NCBI GenBank assembly: GCA_023391275.1
Contig: JAEWBE010000127.1
Location: forward strand, 1 to 64,000
Length of the DNA: 64,000 nt
Source of the DNA: Bacillota bacterium
GTDB lineage: Bacteria > Bacillota > Clostridia > Oscillospirales > Acutalibacteraceae
Direction of reading: 5' to 3'
Part shown: piece after piece, positions 1 to 8,799 of the stretch
Numbering within the stretch: the stretch's first letter is position 1
Layout: every line of letters starts with the position of its first letter
Translations under genes and position numbers: made by a program
The notes under the pieces: model-generated
The model's database searches: none
Told to the model about the DNA's origin: nothing
The model's input: only the letters and a program-made list of their open reading frames with translations

Positions 1-516
1 GAATATACCATTATCGGCCATTGTGAAGAGAGGGCGGACAAAGCCGAAATTATGTCTGCTTCGGGCGGTAAGGATTTGTCTGCGGTAAACCTTATTTTGA
101 ACGAAGAAATAAAGTGTGCGCAGAATGTGGGTTTGAAGGTTCTCTATTGCATCGGTGAAAAGGAAGAGGAACAGGGGAACTGGCAGGAAGTAATACAGAA
201 ACAGCTGCGGGACGGACTAGACGGTGTTAATCTTAAAAATGTTTGCATTGCCTATGAACCGGTATGGTCCATCGGCCCCGGGAAACCTGTGCCGGACCGT
301 CAGTATATTCAAAAGGTCGCCGCCTTTTCTAAAAGCATTTTCCCGGATGTCCCCGTCCTTTATGGGGGCGGTCTCAAAGAGGACAACGCATCCATGCTCG
401 CATCCATTCCGGAAGTTGACGGGGGCCTTGTCGGCCTGACCCGTTTCAGCGGAGAGATCGGTTTTTACCCGGATGAATTTATTCGGATTGTCAGCCGGTA
501 TTTGGGAGAAGAGTAG
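1..516 (+). CDS. Triosephosphate isomerase family protein (5' end outside window)
   Basis: The frame is already open at base 1, so the N-terminus is missing. What remains shows the TIM-barrel isomerase signature: the catalytic-His block IGHCEER at the very start, CIGE, the catalytic-Glu block AYEPVWSIG and the phosphate-binding YGGG. The end (GGLVGLTRFSGEIGFYPDEF) differs from housekeeping TpiA, which normally reads like GALVGGASL. This fits the TIM paralogues found in sugar and tetritol/pentitol operons (EryH/LerI type isomerases acting on tetrulose phosphates). A LacI regulator follows after a short gap, which also suggests a catabolic rather than glycolytic role. Family assignment is firm; the substrate is inference. 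Confidence 0.85.
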   Translation, partial: EYTIIGHCEERADKAEIMSASGGKDLSAVNLILNEEIKCAQNVGLKVLYCIGEKEEEQGNWQEVIQKQLRDGLDGVNLKNVCIAYEPVWSIGPGKPVPDRQYIQKVAAFSKSIFPDVPVLYGGGLKEDNASMLASIPEVDGGLVGLTRFSGEIGFYPDEFIRIVSRYLGEE

Positions 517-552
517 GCTTTCCGGAACATTCCCTTTTCTGTCACAATATGG

Positions 553-558
553 TATAAT
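553..558 (+). promoter_or_regulatory. Possible -10 element (TATAAT) for the LacI-type regulator
   Basis: A perfect TATAAT lies 53 bases upstream of the ATG at 612. No convincing -35 hexamer is seen at the expected 17-base distance, so this is a weak or activator-dependent promoter call. Confidence 0.4.
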
Positions 559-611
559 GATATTAAAGTATTATATCGAAATATGGGGATTACTCTGTAG
601 GAGTTGAAAAA

Positions 612-1634
612 ATGACATTAAAAGAAATTGCCGAAATTGCCGGAGTATCTCCGTCCACCGTATCGAGGGTCATTCATAATAATGGTGATAAATGCGCCAG
701 CAAAGCGGTTCAGGACAGAATTTGGGATATTGTCGGGAAAACGGGATATGAACCCAATAAGTTTGCGCAGGGATTGAAACTTTCAAAAGAGACAGAGGCT
801 AAAAAAGCGGACAAAAAAGGAATTGCCTGTATTTTCGCAAGGGTAAAAGACTTTTATAACGACCAGTTTTTTTCGTCTATTTACAGGGTTGCGGAGCAGG
901 AAACTTTTAAGCAGGAGCATGCCACTATTAAGTACGCTTTATCATTTACACAGCTTTCCAATTCCGAAAGCGTTCAAATGGTGGAGAATATGCAGGTGGA
1001 CGGCGCGATTATTTTAGGCCGCTGCAATAAGAACCTGATGCAGTTTCTGATCAATCATTATAAAAATGTTGTTTATGTGGGTCTGAACAGCGTCAATTTC
1101 CCGATTGACCAAATTATCTGCAACGGGTTCAATTTAGCACAGGAAGCGGTCAATTATTTAAATCTTTTAGGCCATACCGAGATTGGTTACATAGGGGAAA
1201 TCGACAATGAAAGCCGCTACAGGGGCTATTGCGACCAAATGGAAAAGCTGAAGCTAAAGGTCAACCGGGACTTTATTGCCGATGTTCCTCTTACGGCGGA
1301 CGACGGTTATCGGGGTGCAAAGGAACTGATGAGCAAAGCCAAAAGACCCACCGGTATCTTTTGCTGCAACGATATTACAGCGGTAGGCGCGATTAAAGCA
1401 ATTAAAGAGATGAACTTAAAAATACCGGAGGACATTTCCATTATCAGCATTGACAATATTGAAATGGCGCAATATGTAACGCCCATGCTGACAACGGTAA
1501 GTGTTCCAAAGGATGAGATGGGGAGAATGGCGGTTAAAATTCTTTTGGACCGTATCCAAAACGGACACGTATTGCCATTAAGAATAGATTTGCCATTTAA
1601 AATTATCAAGAGAGAAAGTTGTTGCCGGAAATAA
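612..1634 (+). CDS. LacI family transcriptional regulator
   Basis: The 340-residue protein has an N-terminal LacI helix-turn-helix (MTLKEIAEIAGVSPSTVSRV) followed by a hinge and a periplasmic-binding-protein-like effector domain. The length is typical. The start is supported by GTAGGAG at about 598-604. It would bind a DNA operator as a dimer and respond to a sugar or sugar phosphate. It sits between a TIM-family isomerase and a TSUP transporter, with the large pentose locus beginning about 4.6 kb further on, so it may control the upstream sugar genes. The effector cannot be read from the sequence. Confidence 0.9.
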   Translation: MTLKEIAEIAGVSPSTVSRVIHNNGDKCASKAVQDRIWDIVGKTGYEPNKFAQGLKLSKETEAKKADKKGIACIFARVKDFYNDQFFSSIYRVAEQETFKQEHATIKYALSFTQLSNSESVQMVENMQVDGAIILGRCNKNLMQFLINHYKNVVYVGLNSVNFPIDQIICNGFNLAQEAVNYLNLLGHTEIGYIGEIDNESRYRGYCDQMEKLKLKVNRDFIADVPLTADDGYRGAKELMSKAKRPTGIFCCNDITAVGAIKAIKEMNLKIPEDISIISIDNIEMAQYVTPMLTTVSVPKDEMGRMAVKILLDRIQNGHVLPLRIDLPFKIIKRESCCRK

Positions 1635-1653
1635 CTTCTAAAGGGATTAATAT

Positions 1654-2367
1654 GTGAAAACATCAGAAGTAATCTTTATCATCGTAGTATTCCTTTCGAA
1701 TTTGATTCATTCGGTTACCGGGTTTGCCGGAACTCTTCTGGCAATGCCGGCGTCCATCCGGTTGATCGGGATTGATGATTCCAAGGCGGTTTTAAATGCA
1801 GTTGGTCTACTATGTTGTGTGATACTTGAAGTCCAAACATATCGCGATGTCAACAAAAAGGAATTTATAAAAATTGCGCTGTGGATGTTTGCGGGAATGG
1901 TATTGGGATTGCAGCTGTTTCAGTGCTTGTCGCTTGATTTTTTAAGCTACATATATGCGGCTCTGATTATTGCGGTTGCATTAAAGAATCTTTTGGTCAA
2001 AAAAGATCTGAAATTACCGGAAGCCGGGATGGTGCTTTTACTGTTTACAGCCGGTATTATCCACGGCATGTTTATTTCCGGAGGATCCCTTCTGGTGGTC
2101 TATGCGGCGCGCAGGTTTCCTGATAAGAAAGAGTTTCGCGCAACCCTCACTCCCGTATGGATTGTTTTGAATTCCTTTTTGCTTGTAAGGCAAATATACA
2201 ATAAAAGCTTTACCCCCCACGTGGTTTTTTTAGTTTTAGTATCCGCTGTGCCAATGCTGCTGGGGGTTCTGATTGGAAATCGGATTTATAAAAAGATTAA
2301 TCAAAAGATTTTTTCTATTCTGACTTGTGTTTTACTGTTGATTTCCGGTGTGCTGATGCTTGTATGA
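1654..2367 (+). CDS. TSUP (TauE/SafE) family membrane permease
   Basis: The 237-residue protein is almost entirely hydrophobic with about seven to eight membrane segments and the duplicated TSUP arrangement (SVTGFAGTLLAMP near the N-terminus, HGMFISGGSLLVVY in the second half). TSUP proteins move small anions such as sulfite, sulfoacetate or organic acids. The start must be GTG at 1654, because the ATG at 1652 is followed at once by TGA; AAGGGA lies just upstream. It begins 19 bases after the LacI regulator and is probably co-transcribed with it. The substrate is unknown. Confidence 0.8.
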   Translation: MKTSEVIFIIVVFLSNLIHSVTGFAGTLLAMPASIRLIGIDDSKAVLNAVGLLCCVILEVQTYRDVNKKEFIKIALWMFAGMVLGLQLFQCLSLDFLSYIYAALIIAVALKNLLVKKDLKLPEAGMVLLLFTAGIIHGMFISGGSLLVVYAARRFPDKKEFRATLTPVWIVLNSFLLVRQIYNKSFTPHVVFLVLVSAVPMLLGVLIGNRIYKKINQKIFSILTCVLLLISGVLMLV

Positions 2368-2409
2368 GCAGTTCAGCTGCAATACTGAACCAGGTCAGCC
2401 GAAATAACG

Positions 2410-2461
2410 ATACAAAGCCTTCAACCGTGATTTTACCGCGGCTGGGGGCTTTGTATTTTTC
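2410..2461 (+). terminator. Rho-independent terminator
   Basis: ATACAAAGCC (2410-2419) pairs with GGCTTTGTAT (2447-2456), then a T tract follows. It ends the LacI/TSUP unit. Confidence 0.7.
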
Positions 2462-2605
2462 AAAAACAGGTGCGGCGGCACGTGTTTCATGAAACCTGAC
2501 CCAAAACAGCTTGAGCCGGCAAGGATACAGTCTTTGTGGACATTATTTCTGAATGCCGTTCCCAAATCATACAATTTAGAAGAATGTTTGATGGGAGGGG
2601 TAAGG

Positions 2606-3169
2606 ATGAAAATGGTTTTTTCCAAACGGATGAAAGGATTTGTCGGCATCGTAATCGGTATTTGCCTGCTGATTGTTTCCCTGCTCAATGTGGTCGGGTA
2701 TTTTTTTGACTGCAAGTACATCAGCGTTTTTGCAGCGGTATCGGAAGTGGATAAATATGAAGTCAGAAGCAGACTTTTGATGGATGCGATGAATCAGGTC
2801 GGCGTGTGTTCACCGGATGACGCCGCTGAAGTCTGGATGAGCGGGCTGGAAGCGAGGAGTGCGGCTTTGCAGTATTCGGTTATGGGTACGGAACTTAAAA
2901 AGGAATATGTGAAGCAGCTGGATGAAAATTATCCGAATTGGGTTACAGGAATTTCGAGCCCTTGGGTGTCGGGCTATAAAGTTACCAACATGTCGGCAAC
3001 AGGCGCGGACCAATATGTAATAAAGCTTTCTATTTCCACTGAAACATCTGCCGGCCCTGCCGGTGATTACAACGCGGTGCTGATTGTCATGCGGGACGGG
3101 AATTTTTGGCGGATCACGGATATATACGCGGATAAAGAGCTGTACGCATATATGGGATTTAATTCCTGA
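2606..3169 (+). CDS. Membrane-anchored NTF2-like/DUF4829-like hypothetical protein
   Basis: The frame is open from 2489, but the ATG at 2606 is preferred because GGGAGGGGTAAGG lies directly in front and the product then starts with a short basic stretch and one membrane helix (about residues 10-32). The extracytoplasmic part is about 150 residues. It has a helical beginning (SPDDAAEVWMSGLEARSAAL) and a beta-rich end (YNAVLIVMRDGNFWRITDI), the layout of small NTF2-like domains found in clostridial exported proteins. It stands alone after a terminator. I cannot assign a function; the fold call is by pattern only. Confidence 0.65.
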   Translation: MKMVFSKRMKGFVGIVIGICLLIVSLLNVVGYFFDCKYISVFAAVSEVDKYEVRSRLLMDAMNQVGVCSPDDAAEVWMSGLEARSAALQYSVMGTELKKEYVKQLDENYPNWVTGISSPWVSGYKVTNMSATGADQYVIKLSISTETSAGPAGDYNAVLIVMRDGNFWRITDIYADKELYAYMGFNS

Positions 3170-3386
3170 TTTAATATTTTAATTTTTGACTCATGTTTAC
3201 CACCGGATACCGGTCATTTTGTGCTGCTTCCTTCCTGTAATATGCTTTTAATTGAGCAAAAAGATTTTATGTATCAATCGTCATAGTTATTTTCCATTAT
3301 TTTTGCAAGGAAATCTGTCGAGTTTTGTGCTATATTTAACACACGGCGAGATTGAGACCCTTACAAAAATTTTTGGAGGATATTTT

Positions 3387-4406
3387 ATGCTGAAATCTGT
3401 GATAAAAATGATCTCCACAACAACACTGGCGGTGCTTCTTGCTGTCAGTATAAGTGTTTCCGCAAATGCGGCGGGCGTTTATACCGTCAGGCAGGGTGAT
3501 ACGCTTTGGAAAATCTCCAATGCCAATGGATTAACCGTCGCCCAGCTAAAGCAGTATAACGGGCTGACTTCAGACACGATCAACATCGGTCAAAGGCTCG
3601 CCCTGTCGCCTGCCGTGAGGTATACGGTGAAAAGCGGAGACACGCTGTGGCTGATTTCCCGAAAATATGCCGTAACGGTGGATAAAATTACAAGCTATAA
3701 TCATCTGACCGGTACCGGAATTTACCCGAATCAGGTTCTATACATACCCACAGCGGCGGCAAGTCAGGCTTCAAAACCGACTCCGGTGCTGAACTGGCCG
3801 TCGGTTACCTATACGGTCAAGGCGGGGGATTACCTGAGTGTGGTTGCTTCTAAATTCGGGGTTTCGCAGGCTGATATTATGAAATACAATTATATGAAGG
3901 AAGGCGAATGGCTGGACGAAGGAGAAAAAATAGCCATCAACGGATACGCTCCGCGAAATTATGCCGTAATGCCGGGTGAAAGCACATCCCCCGCGCGGGT
4001 CGGCAAATTGGTGGACTGGTTCCTGGACGGCCGATATTTAATTAAAAGAAATGATATTTTTCTGATTACGGATACTCAAACGGGCCTGCAGTTCAAGGTT
4101 AAAATGCTCGGCGGTATTAATCACTCCGATGTTGAGCCGGTGACAGCCGCGGATACTCTGACCATGAAAAAACTGTTTCCCACATGGGTCTGGACACCGC
4201 GGCCGGTGGTGATTTTTCACGACGGTATTAATTTTGCCGCTTCGCTTTCAGGCATGCCGCATTCTTATGATTCCATATCGGAAAACAACGTAAGCGGTCA
4301 CTTCGATTTATATCTGTATCACAGCATTGGCCACGACTCCAATGTGAGCACAGCGTACGAGCAGCAGCATCAGAACTGCGTTCTGACTGCGGCAGGAATG
4401 AAATAG
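3387..4406 (+). CDS. Secreted protein with three LysM domains
   Basis: The ATG at 3387 is chosen over the longer frame from 3252 because TGGAGGA (3374-3380) precedes it and the product then begins with a clean signal peptide ending near VSANAAG. Three LysM repeats follow, starting YTVRQGDTLW, YTVKSGDTLW and YTVKAGDYLS (about residues 30-75, 80-125 and 140-185), so it should bind peptidoglycan glycan strands. The C-terminal 130 residues form a separate domain with conserved-looking His/Asp positions (IFHDGINFA, GHFDLYLYHSIGHD). This tail looks like the one in other clostridial LysM proteins, but I do not recognise an enzyme family. Likely a cell-wall or spore-coat protein. Confidence 0.8.
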   Translation: MLKSVIKMISTTTLAVLLAVSISVSANAAGVYTVRQGDTLWKISNANGLTVAQLKQYNGLTSDTINIGQRLALSPAVRYTVKSGDTLWLISRKYAVTVDKITSYNHLTGTGIYPNQVLYIPTAAASQASKPTPVLNWPSVTYTVKAGDYLSVVASKFGVSQADIMKYNYMKEGEWLDEGEKIAINGYAPRNYAVMPGESTSPARVGKLVDWFLDGRYLIKRNDIFLITDTQTGLQFKVKMLGGINHSDVEPVTAADTLTMKKLFPTWVWTPRPVVIFHDGINFAASLSGMPHSYDSISENNVSGHFDLYLYHSIGHDSNVSTAYEQQHQNCVLTAAGMK

Positions 4407-4436
4407 CTGTAAAATCCATAAATCCGGTGCTATAGG

Positions 4437-4475
4437 AACCTCCCGTCGCGGATAAACTGCGGCGGGAGGTTTTAT
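4437..4475 (+). terminator. Rho-independent terminator
   Basis: AACCTCCCGTCGC (4437-4449) pairs with GCGGCGGGAGGTT (4459-4471) with one G-T pair, followed by a short T-rich end. It ends the LysM gene. Confidence 0.7.
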
Positions 4476-4663
4476 GTATTGTAAGCGCCGCAAGGTGCTT
4501 TCTGGCTTCTCGAAGGCATGTGCGCAGCGGGTCGGGCATGCCGGTGCAGCATCTCATCCGCTTTTTTTAACCTGTTACCCGTATAATGCAACCACATGAC
4601 TCGCAGCCCTTCCAATATCTGTCGGGACCCGCTATAATGTTTGTAGAGCAGGGGGGTGATTGG

Positions 4664-5128
4664 GTGAAGATACGCATTGAATTGGTGAATGATCTGGCGG
4701 AAGACGAGGTGTTAATCCGCTGCGGCCGGGTGGATGACACAATACAAAAAATACAGCAGTATATTCTGGAGCAGTCCTCGTTGAGTTCTAAAATCACCTT
4801 CTATAAACAAAACAGGGAATTTTACTTTCCTCTGGATGACATTCTGTTTTTTGAAACCGAAGGAGAGAATATTTACGCCCATACCGTGGACGATGCCTAT
4901 CGAATTAAGTACCGCCTGTATGAGTTGGAGGAAATGCTTCCCCGGCAATTCGTGCGGGCAGCCAAATCGACCATCGTAAACGTAATGCAGGTGTACTCGA
5001 TTACGCGTAACCTCACCGCTTCCAGTCTGATTCAATTTATCAACAGCCATAAACAGGTATACGTGTCGCGGTACTATTACAGGGAGCTGCGGCAGCGTTT
5101 AAACGAAAGGAGTACTTATGAAAAATAG
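4664..5128 (+). CDS. LytTR family DNA-binding transcriptional regulator
   Basis: Residues from about 50 to the end form a LytTR domain (FYFPLDDILFFETEGENIYAH, then YELEEMLPRQFVRAAKSTIVN). The frame is open upstream to 4586, but GTG at 4664 is the likely start: it follows a GGGGGGTGA ribosome site and gives the usual family beginning, KIRIELxxxLxEDEVxIRC. A TATAAT at 4633-4638 could be the -10. There is no receiver domain, so it is not a classical response regulator. The stop overlaps the start of the LiaF-like gene by 11 bases, a pairing common in Firmicutes, where the two act on membrane or envelope stress genes. Target genes unknown. Confidence 0.85.
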   Translation: MKIRIELVNDLAEDEVLIRCGRVDDTIQKIQQYILEQSSLSSKITFYKQNREFYFPLDDILFFETEGENIYAHTVDDAYRIKYRLYELEEMLPRQFVRAAKSTIVNVMQVYSITRNLTASSLIQFINSHKQVYVSRYYYRELRQRLNERSTYEK

Positions 5129-5873
5129 AAACTGGTTCTGGGGATTTTTCTTTTTACTGTCGGCAATATTTGTGATTGCCAGCCAGACGGGGTCGTTCGG
5201 GCAAATCGGGGTACTGAGTATTTCAGCGACGGTTTTGCTTGCGGCGCTGGGCATTCACAGCGCAATTGAGCGAAATTATTTTGGGGTGTTTATCCCTTTG
5301 GCGCTGCTTTATCTGATTTACCAGCAGCCGCTTCACCTCATCGGAATTTCGCTTTGGCTGCTGCTGCTGGCGGCTGTGCTGGCCAGTATCGGCTTCAGCA
5401 TTCTTTTCCACAGCCATCCGCACAAGTTTCACAGCAACCCGAACGATAATGCGGTTTTTTCGCGCGGCTCAGACGATTGGCATAGTTGGCATGATGGGTC
5501 GGAACATTTTACCCAGACGACCGAAGACATCGACGACAACAATCCCTGCACCAAGATCAGTTTTGGTGCGTCCAGCAAATACCTGCACGCCGACTGCCTG
5601 AAAAGCGGACAGTTTTTCGTTTCATTCGGCGCATTGGAGGTGTTTTTTGATCAGGCGGCGCTCAGCCCAGAAGGTGCGGAGATTTTTCTTGATTGCAGCT
5701 TTGGCGCGATCAAATTATATGTTCCAAAGCAGTGGCAGGTGATCGACCATGTTCGGGCGGGCCTCGGTGCGGTGGAAAATGACATTCGCATGGCGCACCC
5801 CGATGAAAACGCGCCCCGGCTGACCCTGAAGGGTAATGTACAGCTGGGGGCCGTGGAGATCCATTATATATAA
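5118..5873 (+). CDS. LiaF-like membrane protein with His-rich linker
   Basis: About four membrane helices fill residues 5-97. A hydrophilic linker and a C-terminal beta-rich domain (about 145-251) of the LiaF/cell-wall-antibiotic-response type follow, with repeated SFGALEVFF, SFGAIKLYV and QLGAVEIHY motifs. The linker (98-130) carries seven histidines together with Asp and Trp, which could bind metal; that is only a possibility. Translationally coupled to the LytTR gene, so the pair probably forms a membrane-sensor plus regulator unit responding to envelope conditions. Confidence 0.75.
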   Translation: MKNRNWFWGFFFLLSAIFVIASQTGSFGQIGVLSISATVLLAALGIHSAIERNYFGVFIPLALLYLIYQQPLHLIGISLWLLLLAAVLASIGFSILFHSHPHKFHSNPNDNAVFSRGSDDWHSWHDGSEHFTQTTEDIDDNNPCTKISFGASSKYLHADCLKSGQFFVSFGALEVFFDQAALSPEGAEIFLDCSFGAIKLYVPKQWQVIDHVRAGLGAVENDIRMAHPDENAPRLTLKGNVQLGAVEIHYI

Positions 5874-5934
5874 ACCAAGGGCTTAGGTCCTTTTTCCGCT
5901 TTCACAATCCTTTCCCGTCAATCGTAAAACATAA

Positions 5935-5976
5935 AACAGGAATCCGGTTCAAAGAATCGGGTTCCTGTTTTTTTAT
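5935..5976 (+). terminator. Strong Rho-independent terminator
   Basis: A 16-base-pair stem (5935-5950 with 5954-5969, two G-T pairs, AAA loop) runs straight into seven or more T. It closes the LytTR/LiaF unit. Confidence 0.85.
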
Positions 5977-6048
5977 TTGTTTTAACCGCACAATCCGGCC
6001 TTCAGCGCGGCCCCGCAGCTTTCCTCTTTCATAAAAGAACACAGAGCA

Positions 6049-6062
6049 GCACTTTAAAGTGC
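6049..6062. promoter_or_regulatory. Perfect 14-base palindrome upstream of the sugar operon
   Basis: GCACTTTAAAGTGC reads the same on both strands and lies 145 bases upstream of the -35 box of the sugar ABC operon. Such a site could bind a dimeric regulator (LacI or other), but no link to a specific protein can be shown here. Confidence 0.35.
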
Positions 6063-6206
6063 AAAATCGTAACTCTTTAGTCTGAAAGCGGATGATTATG
6101 GGGGAATATGTTCAAGTTGCAAAATTCCGATCATTTATTAAAAATTGGCAGGATTTGTGAATGGTTATTTAATATATATATTATTTAATATTTTTGATAA
6201 AAACTA

Positions 6207-6236
6207 TTGACATATATGCATCAACATGATTATAAT
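6207..6236 (+). promoter_or_regulatory. Sigma-A type promoter of the pentose operon
   Basis: TTGACA (6207-6212), an 18-base spacer and TATAAT (6231-6236) match the consensus perfectly. The transcript would begin near 6243, about 40 bases before the first ATG at 6282. The region 5874-6206 otherwise holds only the terminator, the palindrome at 6049 and an AT-rich stretch. Confidence 0.8.
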
Positions 6237-6240
6237 AAAC

Positions 6241-6262
6241 ACAAACAAAGCGAAACAAACAT
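6241..6262 (+). promoter_or_regulatory. Candidate DeoR-type operator repeats
   Basis: Just downstream of the -10 lies ACAAACAAAGCGAAACAAAC, with ACAAAC repeated on either side of AAAGCGAAA. DeoR-family regulators often bind repeated GAAAnGAAA-like half-sites, and a DeoR gene lies in this operon at 12034. The position would block transcription start. The match is by eye only. Confidence 0.3.
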
Positions 6263-6281
6263 TTGGTATGGGGGTGCGAAA

Positions 6282-7778
6282 ATGCCGGAAGCGTTTTTGG
6301 AATTGGATCATGTAAGCAAAACATTCCCCGGGGTCAAAGCGTTGAACGACGTTCATTTTGATATTCGCCGTGGGGAGGTACACTCCCTTGTAGGGGAAAA
6401 CGGCGCCGGAAAATCAACACTGATTAAAGTAATGGCCGGTGTGCATCAGCCCGATGAGGGCGGTGTAATTAAAATTGAGGGAAAAGAAACTAAAATCAGC
6501 GGTGTAATTGATGCCATCAGACAGGGAATTGCTGTAATCTATCAGGATTTCAGCCTGTTTGGCAATCTTACAGTAGCGGAAAACATTGGCATCAATCAGG
6601 TGATTGATAAGAACAAGTCCCTGGTCAACTGGAAAGAAGTCAGGGAGAAGGCGGTCGAGGCGCTCAAAATTGTTGGGGCGGATATCGACCCGTCCACAAC
6701 GCTTGAAAATCTTTCTATTGCAAAACAGCAAATGGTCGCCATTGCGAGCGCCGTGGCACAGGATGCTAAAATGATCATTATGGATGAGCCGACCTCGGCG
6801 CTTTCCAAAACCGAGATCGAGACTCTCTTTGAAATCGTTGAGAAACTGAAAAAACAAAATATGGCGATTATGTTTGTAAGCCATAAAATGGATGAAATTT
6901 TCCATCTCAGCGACAGGATTACCGTTTTCAGAGACGGGCAGTATGTTTCAACGGTCGAGAAGGATGAAATTGATACGGACGGCCTGATTTCTCTGATGGT
7001 CGGCAGAAAAGTGGAAATCAAAAATTACGCGAACCTTGACGAGAAGAAGGACGTCATTCTTCAGGTTGACCATCTTACCAAAGAGGGAAACTTCAAAGAT
7101 GTGAGCTTTCAGCTTTACAGGGGCGAGGTACTTGGGATTACCGGGCTGGTGGGTGCCGGCAGAAGTGAAATGGCACAGGCTATTTTCGGAATTCAGCGCC
7201 CGGATTCAGGGGATATCCTGATCAATGGGAAAAAAGTTGAAATCAAAGATTCATACGACGCACTGGAAGCCGGAATTGCTTACATACCTGAAAGCAGGCA
7301 GACACAGGGACTGATTCTTGACCAGTCCGTGGAAAATAACATTACGCTTCCTCTGCTGAAGAAATACACCAATCGTTTCGGAATGGTCCACAGGGGAAAT
7401 CAGCGTGCTTTCGTGAAAGAATGGATTGAAAAGCTTGACGTCAGACCGAGGGACCCTGATCTTTTTGCCATGCAGCTTTCCGGAGGAAATCAGCAGAAGG
7501 TTGTGCTTGCAAAATGGATTGCGACAAACGCGAAAATTTTGATCGTGGATGAACCTACCAACGGCGTCGATGTGGGCGCTAAGTCGGAAATTCACAGAAT
7601 TCTCCGCCGGATTGCGGAGCAGGGAACCAGTGTCATCGTGATTTCCTCCGAGCTTCCCGAAATCCTTTCCATCAGTGACCGGATTCTGGTCATGCGCAGG
7701 GGACGTATTGCGGGCGAGTTTAAAAATCAGGACGTAACTCAGGAAATTATTATGGAGAAAGCCCTGGTTAGCAGGTAG
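6282..7778 (+). CDS. Sugar ABC transporter ATP-binding protein (RbsA/MglA family)
   Basis: The 498-residue protein has two fused ABC domains, the usual form for ribose/galactose/AI-2 type importers. Domain 1 has Walker A GENGAGKST, signature LSIAKQQ and Walker B IIMDEPTSAL; domain 2 has the weak Walker A typical of this family (GLVGAGRSE), a good signature LSGGNQQK and Walker B ILIVDEPT. The ATG at 6282 follows GGGGGTG. It powers import with the two permeases that follow at once (7791 and 8800) and the binding protein at 9891. The downstream enzymes point to a pentose or pentulose as cargo. Confidence 0.93.
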   Translation: MPEAFLELDHVSKTFPGVKALNDVHFDIRRGEVHSLVGENGAGKSTLIKVMAGVHQPDEGGVIKIEGKETKISGVIDAIRQGIAVIYQDFSLFGNLTVAENIGINQVIDKNKSLVNWKEVREKAVEALKIVGADIDPSTTLENLSIAKQQMVAIASAVAQDAKMIIMDEPTSALSKTEIETLFEIVEKLKKQNMAIMFVSHKMDEIFHLSDRITVFRDGQYVSTVEKDEIDTDGLISLMVGRKVEIKNYANLDEKKDVILQVDHLTKEGNFKDVSFQLYRGEVLGITGLVGAGRSEMAQAIFGIQRPDSGDILINGKKVEIKDSYDALEAGIAYIPESRQTQGLILDQSVENNITLPLLKKYTNRFGMVHRGNQRAFVKEWIEKLDVRPRDPDLFAMQLSGGNQQKVVLAKWIATNAKILIVDEPTNGVDVGAKSEIHRILRRIAEQGTSVIVISSELPEILSISDRILVMRRGRIAGEFKNQDVTQEIIMEKALVSR

Positions 7779-7790
7779 GAGGAGGACAGA

Positions 7791-8789
7791 ATGAAAAAAA
7801 TAATCAGAAATAAAGAGTTCGGCATTTTTTTGATTGTAATACTGATCTCTATTGTAATCGCAATCATGAGCAGCGCGTTCCTTCGTCTGGATAATCTGCT
7901 GGATGTTCTGAAAGGAAACGTTGTTCTGGGCATCATGGCTCTGGGAATGCTGCCGGTTTTGATCTCCGGCGGAATCGATCTTTCCGTGTCTTCCACCATT
8001 GCGCTGAGCGCGGTTTTAATCGGGAAGATTCTGGTTTCCACAGGAAGTAATCTGGTGGTTATTATGCTGGCCGCAATCGGAGCCGGCGCGTTTATTGGTA
8101 TTTTCAACGGAGTAATCATTGCAAAATTAAAAATCCCCCCGATTGTTACCACACTCGGTGTTCAAAGCATTGTACTGGGCGGCATCCTGTTTTATACAAA
8201 CGGAGACTGGATCACCAACTTGCCCCAATGGTTTAAAGACTTCGGTCAGTATACGGTTGGACGTTTCCCGGACGGAAACGGCGGGACGATCGGTATTCCG
8301 ATTCAAATTTTCTTCCTGGCCGCCGCGGGGCTTATCACATGGTTCATTTTAAAATACACCCTGATGGGACGCGGAATTTTCGCAATTGGCGGCAGTAAGG
8401 CTTCGGCGCTCCGGGTCGGATACAATATTGACCGGATTCAAATCTTCATCTATGCCTTCTGCGGAGTTATGGCCGGTTTGGCCGGTGTAATGCACACCTC
8501 CATTGTGGCGCAGGTTGACCCGAACACGTTCGGCGGAATGGAACTGAATGTAATCGTGGCGGTCGTAATCGGCGGCGCCAGCACCATGGGAGGAACCGGA
8601 ACGGTTCTGGGAACATTTTTAGGAGTAATCCTGATGGCGATACTGGAAAACGGGCTTGTACTGGCGAAGATCCCCACCTTCTGGCAGAAAATTGTCATGG
8701 GCCTGATCATCGTGATTGCCGTTTCCTTCGATGTTGTCAATCGCAAGCGGGAGCAGAACAAGCTTGTCCGTGTAGATATTGAAGAATAG
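7791..8789 (+). CDS. Sugar ABC transporter permease (RbsC-like), subunit 1
   Basis: The 332-residue protein has eight to ten membrane helices and the BPD_transp_2 motifs seen in RbsC/LsrC/RhaPQ permeases (SGGIDLSVSS, IFNGVIIAKLKIPPIVTTLG, VVIGGASTMGGTGTVLGT). AGGAGG lies just upstream. It starts 12 bases after the ATPase and ends just before the second permease. The presence of two different permeases is typical of LsrCD and RhaPQ importers rather than ribose RbsC homodimers. Confidence 0.93.
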   Translation: MKKIIRNKEFGIFLIVILISIVIAIMSSAFLRLDNLLDVLKGNVVLGIMALGMLPVLISGGIDLSVSSTIALSAVLIGKILVSTGSNLVVIMLAAIGAGAFIGIFNGVIIAKLKIPPIVTTLGVQSIVLGGILFYTNGDWITNLPQWFKDFGQYTVGRFPDGNGGTIGIPIQIFFLAAAGLITWFILKYTLMGRGIFAIGGSKASALRVGYNIDRIQIFIYAFCGVMAGLAGVMHTSIVAQVDPNTFGGMELNVIVAVVIGGASTMGGTGTVLGTFLGVILMAILENGLVLAKIPTFWQKIVMGLIIVIAVSFDVVNRKREQNKLVRVDIEE

Positions 8790-8799
8790 AGGGTTGAAG

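Noticed and set aside
4228..4557. Minus-strand frame over the LysM gene end and terminator
   Set aside because: It crosses a terminator stem and has no ribosome site or family resemblance.
6207..6281. N-terminal extension of the sugar ABC ATPase from TTG at 6207
   Set aside because: That TTG is the -35 box of the promoter; the ATG at 6282 has a proper ribosome site and family-typical start.
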